DNA of 64,000 nucleotides from Rhizobium esperanzae (GTDB lineage Bacteria; Pseudomonadota; Alphaproteobacteria; Rhizobiales; Rhizobiaceae): contig NZ_MXPU01000025.1 in assembly GCF_002204185.1 (NCBI RefSeq), forward strand, positions 1 through 64,000, given 5' to 3'. Of the stretch, positions 1-7,994 are shown in pieces. The stretch's first letter is position 1. Each line of letters begins with the position of its first letter. Under the pieces are notes generated by a model. That model had not been told where the DNA came from and ran no database searches. It saw only the letters and a list, made by a program, of their open reading frames with translations. A program made the translations under genes and the position numbers.

Positions 1-73
1 ACGGCCGTGAAACGCCCCTGCGCCCATGGTACTTCGTCTTAAGACGCGGGAGAGTAGGTCGCTGCCAGGTCTG
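1..73 (+). rRNA. rrf: 5S ribosomal RNA, 3' part (cut by window edge)
   Basis: The first 73 bases match the 3' two-thirds of an alphaproteobacterial 5S rRNA, including the CGCCCCTGCGCC segment, the CTTCGTCTTAAGACG loop and the terminal GGGAGAGTAGGTCG...CCAGGTCT strand. The 5' part lies outside the window. The exact 3' end is estimated to within a few bases. The 5S gene followed by tRNA-fMet is the usual end of rhizobial rRNA operons. Confidence 0.9.
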
Positions 74-179
74 CAAATCGCAACTCAACGCATGCGCCCG
101 GAGCCGTCAGGCTTCGGTAAGCTGCATGCGTCAACAAAAACTATCTTCTCATCACATTCCAACGGCCAAGGCCGTCTCA

Positions 180-203
180 AAGGGCCGCTCACAAGCGGCC
201 TTT
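180..203 (+). terminator. Hairpin between 5S rRNA and tRNA-fMet
   Basis: GGCCGCT at 183-189 pairs with AGCGGCC at 194-200 around a 4-base loop, and flanking A and T bases extend the stem. Only three T follow. It could be a weak terminator of the rRNA operon or a processing stem. Confidence 0.5.
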
Positions 204-208
204 CGTGT

Positions 209-214
209 TATAAT
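209..214 (+). promoter_or_regulatory. TATAAT -10-like box just before tRNA-fMet
   Basis: A perfect TATAAT ends 5 bases before the first base of the tRNA, so a transcript would start at about the mature 5' end. I see no convincing -35 box at 17 bp, so this may be chance and the tRNA may depend on the rRNA operon promoter. Confidence 0.3.
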
Positions 215-219
215 ACTTC

Positions 220-296
<77 letters not shown>

Positions 297-299
297 AAC

Positions 300-333
300 A
301 AAAAAGTCCGCCAAAAGCGGGCTTTTTGTTTTT
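300..333 (+). terminator. Rho-independent terminator after tRNA-fMet
   Basis: AAAAAGTCCGC at 301-311 and GCGGGCTTTTT at 317-327 form a stem with one G-U pair and a short loop, followed by GTTTTT. It would also end transcripts of the helicase gene that arrives from the other strand. Confidence 0.85.
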
Positions 334-341
334 CCGGGACC

Positions 342-3300
342 TCAGAACATGCGTTCAGCGAACGGCGCCGGAGTCCGATCCCTCTCGTTCAGCTCGTTGC
401 GGGCCAGGAATTCCGCGGGCCGGATCGTCTGCAATGCATTTGCTACCTCTCTGAAATAGGGAAGCGCTTGCCAGAGCGTGCGGTCGCCGACGATGTAGAA
501 ACGGCGCTTGGCGCGCGTCAGCGCCACGTTCAACAGGTTTGGCTTGGATGCGGCCCAGCCGGCTGATCCGCGATGTTCAGTATCGGCGCCGAGGATCATG
601 AAAACGATATCTTCCTCCTTGCCCTGGAAGGTATGGACCGTGCCTACCCGTTCCTGTAGCCATTTCTGCAGTTTCGCTGGCGATCCGTGCGCATATCCGT
701 CTTGACCGATCCAGACCGCCTGAGAAAGAGCCCGTCTCAAACTGGTCTTGATCTCCTTGAACGGCGAGATGAGGTAGATGTCCGGCAATGCACCATCCCG
801 GCGATAGGTCGCGGCGAGGAGGTCGACGATGAAGTCGGTCTGCTCGGCGACGGCCTGTTTGCCCGATACTTTGCCCTTGACGTCGATCCAGGCGCTGTCG
901 CCATAAAAGGGCGACGCGTCGCCGGCCGGTCGGCGCTCGTGCAGCCCGAAGATCATCTTGTTCTGATAGGCGATCTGATTGGCAAGGCTGAACATCGGAT
1001 CGATGCAGCGTCGATGCACTCTGAGTGGGCTGCCGATCCAGAGCCCATCTGCCTCCTCGCCCTGAAGTGTCGTTCCGTAGCGATTGGCGACATCGGCCAG
1101 CATCTGCACCGACGCCCTATTCGGCGAATATTGGCCTGCCGCGGTGTGGGGTGAAAGAGCGGAAGCGCCTGAAATCAGCGCGCTCGGAAGTGTGAAAACC
1201 GGTTCGATCTGCAAGGGGTCGCCGATCACCATGACGCGACGTGCACGCAACAACGTCCCGACCGCCGCTTGCGGCACTGCCTGGCCGGCTTCATCGATGA
1301 AGACCCAGCCGATCGACCCGGGCCCGAGCCCGCGGAACTGCTTGGCAAAAGACGCGAACGTCGTCGACACGATCGGAACGATCATGAAAAGGCTTTGCCA
1401 GATCGATGCAATGTGCTTGTCATCGACGGGATTGTTGTTGGAAAGCAGCTTGGTGATGGCAACGATGTTTCCGCCAAAACCTCCGCCCTTCCTGCCGACA
1501 TCGGCCAACCAAGCTTCATGCAGTGTCAGCGCTGCTTCCAGCAATGCCGAACGCAGAGCCGCCAGTTCGTCCTGATGCCAAAGACCGTCGATCTGCACCT
1601 GGTCCTTATCGAGATCGGCGAGACGCTCCGGTGCGGCGGGGTGATCGAGAATTTCTCCCAGCCGCTCGAGTTCCTCCTTTTTCGCAGACCAGATTTTCCG
1701 CCGTGACCGCAGTGCCCGTTCGGCTCGGTCATGCTCTCGCAAAGCCCGTTCCAGCGCGGGTTTATCGGTTTTCGCGAGCCGATCTTCGCATTCGGCCAAC
1801 GCCTTGCGCAGTTCCAGCTGCTTTCGCGCATTGACGATGACGTCTTGCCGATGCTGCCGGGCCGGGTTGGTCGAGAGCACTCTCTTCCATCGCGCAGGGG
1901 CGCTGCGGTCGAGCAGCTGTTCCTCCTCCTTCAGGTAAGACAAACCGTCGGCGATGTCGCGCATTTCGGTCGCCAGCATGTCGCATCGGTTCTGCGCATG
2001 CAAAACTTCGTCCGCGGCGGCAGCCACCCTCTCGAGCGCTTGGCGGCAGAATGCATCCTCCGAAACGGGCACTATTTCATCGCGGAGATCGGCATAGCGC
2101 GCATATTGGCCGATCTTTTCGCGAACCATCTCGTCGGCGGCATGAAAAGTCGATGCCGCTTCGGCAAAGCTTGGCCCCTCATAGCTCTTCAACCATTCCC
2201 AGATGCTCTGCGGCTTTGCGGCGCCCGACCAGCCGGGCTTCGGTCTTTCGGCGATCTCCATGAAGGCGAAACGTTCCTTGAAGGCTCGGCGGTTCCTGGA
2301 ATTGCCGAGGGCACAGGCGATCAATCCCCATGGGCGGTCGCTGTCGGAGAGCTTGACGACCGATCCATTGTCTTTCTGGCAGGCGATCTTGTGTGCGACC
2401 GTCTGCAGATATTGAAAGGAAGACGTCCTCGCGATCGAGCTCCGCTTGGGAAGGTCGCGCGAAATATTCTCCACGGCGGCATTGTTAGAGGAGGCGACGA
2501 CCATTTCGAACCCGGCAAGGGCTGGGATCAGCGCCGATATTGAGGCGGTGCTCCGATCCGTAAAACCGACACGACGTGGCGAGCCGTCAAAGGCGTCGCG
2601 CGCCGTCGTCAGGGAGGAGAGCACCCGGGCGCGCCGAACGATATTGTCCGCGAACATGTCACGCAGCAGCGTGGTCTTTCCGGTGCCCGGCGGGCCGTTG
2701 ACCGAGAACAATCCCGTTTCCGACAGGCCGCCGATCGCCGAATTGATCGCGAACTGTTGCATGAGGCTCATTGCAAGATGAGGTTCGCTCAGCCAGCGTC
2801 CACGGTTGAGGTTGCCGGGATGCAGCGCCCGAATGATCGCCCGGTGTCCTTCTTCCGAATAGAGGTCGACCCGATTTTCATCTGCCGGCGGGTTGAGGTA
2901 TCGCCGGAGCGGCTCCGGGACATTGCCCTGCCTGACGCAGATCATCGCCCGTTCGATATCCTCGATAAAGAAGCTGTTCAGAATGCCGATGTCCTCATCA
3001 AGGCTGGCACTTTCGTCTTCCTCGTCGGCATTGGCCGCATGATCCTCCTGTTGAGGCGGCAACGAAATGAGCTCGGGTCTTTCCGCCCTGTCGCGGTAGC
3101 GTATTTCAACGGCGGCGATGGGCTTTTCCTGGCGTGAGGCAAAACCCGCCCAATCGCGGAGCAATTCATGCAGCGCCAGGATTTCGCCGGCATCGATCGG
3201 CTGATCGGTGGCAGCCTCGAAGGATGAAGATCCCAGCTGTCGCTGCGCCTGGAAGTTTTGAAGCAATTCCGACAGCTGCCGCTTGCCGTCTGCAAATGCC

Positions 3301-3761
3301 TCATGGCTGAGCGAGGAGAGACCAGATTTCCGTACCCGTCCGAGGGCCCATGGAAGCGTCGAGACGGAAAATGTTTCGAACATCGGCTGTCCGAGCGGAG
3401 TAAGCTGCAGGCTGGCAAAGCAGGTATCACCATCGAGGTCGCCGCGTTCGGCATCCTCATACTCGGCAAAGTCGATCGCAGCGCTGTCGAAGTGCCTGCG
3501 GATGTCGGCGATCTCGGATTTGCTGAAAACGCCGAGGAACAAGGTGAAGCCGGTGATCTGCTTCTCCTCGGGTATGACAGGACGGCTGAGTGCAGCGCTG
3601 TCTTGCAAGAGCGTCTCTGCATGCAGCCAGAAAACGGTCCGTCCTTCGCCGAGGGCGAGACGATTGGAGAGATCATAAGGTATGAAAAACTCGATTTTAT
3701 GCCAGAAATCGAGAATGGCCAGAAGCCGCTCCCGTTCCACCCTGTCCGCATCGATCTGCAT
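342..3761 (-). CDS. Superfamily 1 (UPF1-like) AAA helicase
   Basis: A 1139-residue protein with all core motifs of UPF1/DNA2-type SF1 helicases: Walker A GPPGTGKTT at about 356-364, the DEAG Walker B in VFIDEAGQAVPQAA near 820, motif III GDPLQIEPV near 845, and TFQGKEEDIV near 1045 followed by NVALTRAKRRFYIVGD near the C-terminus. About 450 residues rich in Glu, Arg and Lys separate Walker A and B and look like a coiled-coil insertion. The first 340 residues match no domain I know. I see no nuclease, kinase or phospholipase D domain. It stands alone beside tRNA-fMet, with no partner gene on its strand. A role in RNA/DNA remodelling is clear from the family, but the biological job is unknown and a defence role is only a guess. 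The ATG at 3761 has a weak GAGAAG site before it. Confidence 0.85.
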   Translation of the reverse strand: MQIDADRVERERLLAILDFWHKIEFFIPYDLSNRLALGEGRTVFWLHAETLLQDSAALSRPVIPEEKQITGFTLFLGVFSKSEIADIRRHFDSAAIDFAEYEDAERGDLDGDTCFASLQLTPLGQPMFETFSVSTLPWALGRVRKSGLSSLSHEAFADGKRQLSELLQNFQAQRQLGSSSFEAATDQPIDAGEILALHELLRDWAGFASRQEKPIAAVEIRYRDRAERPELISLPPQQEDHAANADEEDESASLDEDIGILNSFFIEDIERAMICVRQGNVPEPLRRYLNPPADENRVDLYSEEGHRAIIRALHPGNLNRGRWLSEPHLAMSLMQQFAINSAIGGLSETGLFSVNGPPGTGKTTLLRDMFADNIVRRARVLSSLTTARDAFDGSPRRVGFTDRSTASISALIPALAGFEMVVASSNNAAVENISRDLPKRSSIARTSSFQYLQTVAHKIACQKDNGSVVKLSDSDRPWGLIACALGNSRNRRAFKERFAFMEIAERPKPGWSGAAKPQSIWEWLKSYEGPSFAEAASTFHAADEMVREKIGQYARYADLRDEIVPVSEDAFCRQALERVAAAADEVLHAQNRCDMLATEMRDIADGLSYLKEEEQLLDRSAPARWKRVLSTNPARQHRQDVIVNARKQLELRKALAECEDRLAKTDKPALERALREHDRAERALRSRRKIWSAKKEELERLGEILDHPAAPERLADLDKDQVQIDGLWHQDELAALRSALLEAALTLHEAWLADVGRKGGGFGGNIVAITKLLSNNNPVDDKHIASIWQSLFMIVPIVSTTFASFAKQFRGLGPGSIGWVFIDEAGQAVPQAAVGTLLRARRVMVIGDPLQIEPVFTLPSALISGASALSPHTAAGQYSPNRASVQMLADVANRYGTTLQGEEADGLWIGSPLRVHRRCIDPMFSLANQIAYQNKMIFGLHERRPAGDASPFYGDSAWIDVKGKVSGKQAVAEQTDFIVDLLAATYRRDGALPDIYLISPFKEIKTSLRRALSQAVWIGQDGYAHGSPAKLQKWLQERVGTVHTFQGKEEDIVFMILGADTEHRGSAGWAASKPNLLNVALTRAKRRFYIVGDRTLWQALPYFREVANALQTIRPAEFLARNELNERDRTPAPFAERMF

Positions 3762-4400
3762 GACTTCTCACTGAGGAGTGCAAAATAGGCTCATGCCTCT
3801 TTTAGCAGCGATTGCAGCTCAAAATCAAAGAGCATGGTGATGATGCGCCCGGTCGCGTGCATTTCAACGGCCGCGCAAGCGCGTCAGCGCAGACGCGGCT
3901 GCTTTTTTTCGCCTTGCTGGCGCTGATATCACCCTTGCGATGCGCGGCCTCGGCGAACGATCGGAGACGTTCGAGAGCAGTGCTGGCCTTGTAGGGATTA
4001 CGACCAGGCGCGAGCAGCTGGAATGCGGGACTTCCGCCAACCGCCGCCGGGTTGAACAACCTGCGAGCGTTTCGCCTGCCTCATAATCTTCAGGAGAAGA
4101 TGACAAAAATATTACAATTTGTACTGAAATATTACATTTACTGAATTATCTATAGTGGGAACAAATATAACCTTGAAGTATAAGTATCAGTAAAAATACA
4201 ACCGATACGTAGTATCTTATTGTTTCTCGCTCCCTAAAACTAATCACTTTGGGCCATTTCCTTCCTTCTCAATCCGTATTAACATAATTAAGAAATGTCT
4301 AAAGAAAAAGGCGATGACACAATAGGACCGGCATTTCATACTATATTATACCTGCCATCGCTTCGTGTTTGAGTAAAGTGTACCGCTAGGGGAGGCGTAT
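3762..4400. other. Intergenic region without a supported gene
   Basis: This 639-bp stretch separates the helicase from the LuxR-type regulator. The first 320 bp are GC-rich and hold short open frames on the minus strand (3802-4059 and 3864-4106) without a recognisable product or good ribosome site. A hairpin CGCGTC/GACGCG at 3880-3897 is followed by GGCTGC and seven T, which resembles a plus-strand terminator with no obvious gene to serve. From about 4100 the DNA becomes strongly AT-rich and probably carries the regulator's promoter. Confidence 0.5.
4107..4140. repeat. Direct repeat AAATATTACA(A/T)TT, period 20 bp
   Basis: AAATATTACAATTT at 4107-4120 and AAATATTACATTTA at 4127-4140 repeat with a spacing of 20 bp, about two helical turns, roughly 260 bp before the LuxR-type gene. 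The arrangement would suit two protein molecules on one DNA face. It lies in AT-rich DNA, so chance is possible. Confidence 0.35.
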
Positions 4401-5183
4401 ATGTTCATGACAGGCTCAGGAATGGAGAATGCGGACCAGGCGAAGAAGTCTAGCCCATCCGGAGATACTATCGTTGTAGTAGCCAAGGCCGATCTGTTTT
4501 CAGAATGCATGGTGGAGGCGCTGGCAAAGAAATTTCCAAACTGCGATGTACCAAGCATAACAAGCTCAAATCCGATGCTGGAAAAGGATACTAGCGATAT
4601 AAAGCTAGTTTTATTTTACCATATACCTGCCCCTGAGCTGCAAGACGCGCTGCAGGCGGTCAGAGAAAATCATCCGGAAACCTCGATCGGACTTGTCGTC
4701 GAGGCCATAGACATGATGGAGCCCTATGTCAGCCGCTTGGTGGAGGCAAGGATCATCGACGGCGTCCTGCCGCTTAATCTTCGACTTGATGTTTTCATGG
4801 CGGCGGTGGATCTGCTGATGAAGGGCGGGGAGCATTTTCCCTCGGCGCTTCTCAACCGCCTCACCAATAAGGGGGCCCAGTTGGAGGCCTCGCTTTATCA
4901 GACGAAATCGGTTGATGCCGCCCGCAACAATGCGCTCAAGCTGAGACGCGACAGCATCTCGGCCTTGACGACCCGGGAGGTTCAGATCCTGGATCTCATC
5001 TGCAAGGGGACGCAGAACAAGATTATAGCCGACAAGCTGCACCTTTCCGAAAATACGGTGAAGGTCCACGTCCGCAATATCTATAAGAAGATGAATGTCC
5101 GAAACCGCACGGAAGCGGCGTCCCGCTTCTTCAATGATCATCCGGTCGGCGATGACGACATGTCCAGCCGTTGGCGCAACTGA
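4401..5183 (+). CDS. LuxR/FixJ-type regulator with degenerate receiver domain
   Basis: A 260-residue transcription regulator. Residues of about 190-245 form a clear LuxR/GerE helix-turn-helix (LTTREVQILDLICKGTQNKI, then SENTVKVHVRNIYKKMNV). Residues 22-150 have the strand-helix rhythm of a response-regulator receiver, but the strand that should carry the phospho-accepting Asp reads KLVLFYHIPAP, so the Asp is missing. This architecture resembles CsgD and VpsT, atypical regulators of biofilm polysaccharides. It lies upstream of the uxs1-aps operon on the same strand, with a small opposite-strand gene between. A role in controlling that operon is inferred from position only. GGGGAGG five bases before ATG 4401 supports the start. 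Confidence 0.85.
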   Translation: MFMTGSGMENADQAKKSSPSGDTIVVVAKADLFSECMVEALAKKFPNCDVPSITSSNPMLEKDTSDIKLVLFYHIPAPELQDALQAVRENHPETSIGLVVEAIDMMEPYVSRLVEARIIDGVLPLNLRLDVFMAAVDLLMKGGEHFPSALLNRLTNKGAQLEASLYQTKSVDAARNNALKLRRDSISALTTREVQILDLICKGTQNKIIADKLHLSENTVKVHVRNIYKKMNVRNRTEAASRFFNDHPVGDDDMSSRWRN

Positions 5184-5279
5184 TCGGCAGCGCCGCGCCC
5201 CTTTTCAGGCGCGCAACGAGCGCATGGTTCTATCCTTAAATCGATTCCGATTTAAGAAATATGCAGCGGCGCTTTTGCT

Positions 5280-5603
5280 TCAGATCGAGGGACGCGCAAA
5301 GCAGCGCGACTTCTGTCCGAAGCCGCTTGGAGAGCAGATATAGGGCGCGGACCCGTGATAGGCGACGATGCGGGCTCGTGCCGCAGCAGGCCGAGCGGTT
5401 CGATTTTCCGGGTAGGTGTAAGCCTTCGACACGGGTGTCGTATCGACGACGACAACATTCTTTTTCGCGATGGCGGCCATGTCGTTGTCAACGACCGCAC
5501 AAGCCGTTGCTCCGATCGCAAGAAGCGTCGCTCCCCCGGCAAGCATCGCCAAATGAAATGGACTCCAGCCTTTCGGCTGGGCTGCGGCGCGATTTTTGAA
5601 CAT
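5280..5603 (-). CDS. Small exported or membrane-anchored protein, unknown function
   Basis: A protein of 107 residues. After a short basic N-terminus (FKNRAAAQPKGW) it has one hydrophobic segment, roughly residues 14-37 (FHLAMLAGGATLLAIGATAC), that could be a signal anchor or, with the Cys, a lipoprotein-like signal. The C-terminal part contains two Cys in GSAPYICSPSGFGQKSRCF, a pattern I associate with small rhizobial exported proteins. ATG 5603 has GAGGGA seven bases upstream; the upstream in-frame start at 5639 lacks a better site. It faces the LuxR-type gene and is divergent from the uxs1 operon. No function is known to me. Confidence 0.6.
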   Translation of the reverse strand: MFKNRAAAQPKGWSPFHLAMLAGGATLLAIGATACAVVDNDMAAIAKKNVVVVDTTPVSKAYTYPENRTARPAAARARIVAYHGSAPYICSPSGFGQKSRCFARPSI

Positions 5604-5986
5604 GCCCAAATCCCTCGCATAAGACGCTTCCGGATGCAAGGCCGGTCGCGCAGCCCTGCGCGGTCGACCTCTCCCTCTTCTATCCGATCTTTATTGAGCA
5701 AAGTTTGAGCAACGGCGTGATTCCCGTTTTACGTGAAAAAATAGGGAAAATGATTAATCATTTGTTACTCTAAAGAACAATTGCGTAATTATTTGGGATA
5801 TTTTATGTTTTTAAAGTTGACCGCGGTAACAAACGTCTTATCATTTCAATAGTAAATGAGTTAGCTGAAGAATAACCTCGAAATTATTCCTGTATGGGTA
5901 CTCAGTTAAATGAATATCCGTCCGGGTAGTGGAGGTGTAAGGCGCCTTAATAATACAAAAGACTAAAACGTGGGGAGGAGTTTGTA
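5604..5986. other. AT-rich upstream region of the uxs1-aps operon
   Basis: This 383-bp stretch carries no gene. It becomes AT-rich from about 5700 and should hold the divergent promoters of the small exported protein and of uxs1. It contains the perfect palindrome listed at 5748-5763. A long leader and a GGGGAGGAG ribosome site precede the uxs1 ATG. Confidence 0.6.
5748..5763. promoter_or_regulatory. 16-bp perfect palindrome, candidate operator of the uxs1 operon
   Basis: AAATGATTAATCATTT is a perfect inverted repeat 223 bp before the uxs1 start codon. It could bind a dimeric regulator such as the LuxR-type protein encoded at 4401-5183. In S. meliloti, from memory, the equivalent operon is activated by the AraC-like, cyclic-di-GMP-binding CuxR. 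Confidence 0.4.
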
Positions 5987-7009
5987 ATGCGTAGTTTCAT
6001 TCCCGGCGAAGGCTATTCTGAAGTAAAGAACATAGCGGTGCTCAAGGATCTGGGCACCGCTCTTGTAAATGGCGGAGCCGGCTTTCTTGGCTCGCATCTC
6101 TGCGAAAGGCTTCTGCTGCGCGGGCATAGCGTCGTATGCCTCGACAACTTTTCCACCGGCCGCCGTGCAAATGTCGAGCATCTCGCATCGAATCCCCGCT
6201 TTCGCATCATCGAGCACGATGTCCGTCAGCCCTTCGATATCGAAGCGTCGCTGATCTTCAACTTCGCCTCTCCTGCTTCTCCGCCCGATTATCAACGGGA
6301 TCCGGTGGGCACCTTGCTCACCAACGTACTCGGCGCCGTCAACACCTTGGACTGTGCGCGCAAGACCGGCGCGATCGTCGTTCAGTCGTCGACGTCGGAA
6401 GTCTATGGCGATCCGACTCAGAGCCCGCAGCGCGAATCCTATTGCGGCAATGTCAACTCCATCGGGCCGCGAGCCTGTTACGACGAGGGAAAACGCAGCG
6501 CCGAAACCCTCTTCTTCGACTATCACCGGACCTACGGCGTCGACATCAAGGTCGGCCGCATCTTCAACACCTACGGACCTCGCATGCGCCTGGATGATGG
6601 CCGCGTGGTCTCCAACTTCATCGTGCAGGCCCTGCGCAACGCCGACCTGACGATCTACGGCGACGGCCAGCAGACCCGCTCTTTCTGCTATGTCGATGAT
6701 CTCGTCGAAGGTTTCCTGCGTTTCTCGGCAGCCGGCAGCGCATGCCACGGTCCGATCAATCTCGGTAACCCGGGCGAGTTTTCCGTTCGACGCCTGGCGG
6801 AGATCATCCGGGACCTCACCAATTCGCGCTCCCGCATCGTTCACCTGCCGGCTGTCGTCGACGATCCCCGCCAGCGGCGGCCGGACATCTCACGGGCGAT
6901 GACGGAACTGGCATGGCAGCCTCATATCGAGCTCGAAGCCGGCCTGACGCGCACCGTTGAATATTTCGACGGCCTGCTTGCCGGGACGGAGCAGGCGGAG
7001 GCTGTATGA
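5987..7009 (+). CDS. uxs1: UDP-glucuronate decarboxylase (UDP-xylose synthase)
   Basis: A 340-residue extended short-chain dehydrogenase that oxidises UDP-glucuronate at C4 with NAD, decarboxylates it and reduces the product to UDP-xylose in the cytoplasm. The N-terminal Rossmann motif GGAGFLGS spans residues 29-36. The TSEVYGDP motif at 136-143 and the catalytic Tyr165-x3-Lys169 (YDEGK) are present, as is the R-x-FNTYGPRM stretch typical of this family. It is the first gene of a tight operon with uxe one base downstream, matching the S. meliloti uxs1-uxe-apsS order that I recall. The start at 5987 follows GGGGAGGAG. About 20 extra residues precede the Rossmann strand. Confidence 0.9.
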   Translation: MRSFIPGEGYSEVKNIAVLKDLGTALVNGGAGFLGSHLCERLLLRGHSVVCLDNFSTGRRANVEHLASNPRFRIIEHDVRQPFDIEASLIFNFASPASPPDYQRDPVGTLLTNVLGAVNTLDCARKTGAIVVQSSTSEVYGDPTQSPQRESYCGNVNSIGPRACYDEGKRSAETLFFDYHRTYGVDIKVGRIFNTYGPRMRLDDGRVVSNFIVQALRNADLTIYGDGQQTRSFCYVDDLVEGFLRFSAAGSACHGPINLGNPGEFSVRRLAEIIRDLTNSRSRIVHLPAVVDDPRQRRPDISRAMTELAWQPHIELEAGLTRTVEYFDGLLAGTEQAEAV

Positions 7010-7010
7010 G

Positions 7011-7994
7011 ATGCCCCGCTATATTCTCGTCACCGGCGGCGCCGGTTTCATAGGCAGTCATATCTGCAAAACGCTGTCGCGCGCCGGGATGATCCCGGTT
7101 ACCTACGACAACCTCTCGACCGGACATGCCGACAGCGTCCGCTGGGGACCGCTCGTTCGCGGGGAACTCGGCGATGCGATCGCGCTGCGTCGGACGATGG
7201 CCGAATTTTCGCCCGATTGCGTCATCCATTGCGGCGCCAATGCCTATGTCGGCGAATCCGTCGATATGCCGAGGAAATATTACCGCAACAATGTCGTCGG
7301 CAGTCTCACGCTGCTCGAAGCCTGCCTCGACCAGGAAATCGATCGGATCGTCTTTTCCAGCAGTTGTGCCACCTATGGCGTCCCCGCCTCGTTGCCGATA
7401 CGGGAGGAAAGCCCGCAGCAGCCGGTCAATCCCTATGGACGTACCAAGCTGATCTTCGAGATGGCGCTCGAGGATTTTGCCGCCGCCTATGGTATCCGCT
7501 TCGCCGCCCTACGGTATTTCAACGCGGCCGGCGCCGATCCGGATGGCGAGCTTGCCGAGCGTCACGAGCCCGAGACACATCTCATTCCTCGCGCCCTCCT
7601 CGCCGCCGCCGGCAGGCTGGAGCGGCTCGATATCTTCGGCACCGACTATTCGACCGAGGACGGAACCTGCGTTCGCGATTATATCCATGTCAGTGATCTC
7701 GCGCAGGCACATTTGGCCGCCGTCAATCACCTGATCGCAGACGGCGCCTCGCTGAGCGTCAATCTCGGTTCCGGCCGCGGCACGTCAGTGCGCGAGATCC
7801 TCGACGCGGTCTATCGCGCCAGCGGCCGCGAAGTCCCCGTCCGTTATCGCGCCCGCCGCCCCGGCGATCCGCCGATCCTGCTTGCCAATACGGCACGGGC
7901 CAAGGCAGAGCTCGGCTTCGTGCCGGCTCTTTCGGATATCGACACGATCATCCGCACTGCCGGACCCACCTTCGGGCTGGAGATGACGGCATGA
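7011..7994 (+). CDS. uxe: UDP-xylose 4-epimerase (UDP-arabinose forming), GalE-like
   Basis: A 327-residue extended short-chain dehydrogenase of the GalE class. GGAGFIGS at residues 9-16 binds NAD; SSSCATYG and Tyr142-x3-Lys146 (YGRTK) form the catalytic site; ALRYFNAAGAD and VRDYIHVSDLA are typical GalE motifs. From motifs alone it could be UDP-glucose 4-epimerase, but its place one base after the UDP-xylose synthase and before the polysaccharide synthase points to UDP-xylose/UDP-L-arabinose interconversion. The S. meliloti Uxe enzyme is reported to act on both pentose and hexose nucleotides, so dual use is possible. The ATG at 7011 is preferred to in-frame codons inside uxs1. Confidence 0.8.
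   Translation: MPRYILVTGGAGFIGSHICKTLSRAGMIPVTYDNLSTGHADSVRWGPLVRGELGDAIALRRTMAEFSPDCVIHCGANAYVGESVDMPRKYYRNNVVGSLTLLEACLDQEIDRIVFSSSCATYGVPASLPIREESPQQPVNPYGRTKLIFEMALEDFAAAYGIRFAALRYFNAAGADPDGELAERHEPETHLIPRALLAAAGRLERLDIFGTDYSTEDGTCVRDYIHVSDLAQAHLAAVNHLIADGASLSVNLGSGRGTSVREILDAVYRASGREVPVRYRARRPGDPPILLANTARAKAELGFVPALSDIDTIIRTAGPTFGLEMTA

Noticed and set aside
3880..3909. Terminator-like hairpin plus seven T on the plus strand, possibly ending a small RNA
   Set aside because: No promoter or conserved transcript could be seen on the plus strand upstream, so a small-RNA claim is not supported.
3802..4106. Two short overlapping minus-strand frames between the helicase and LuxR-type genes
   Set aside because: No ribosome site, no recognisable domain and partial overlap with each other in different frames; a residual gene remnant cannot be excluded.
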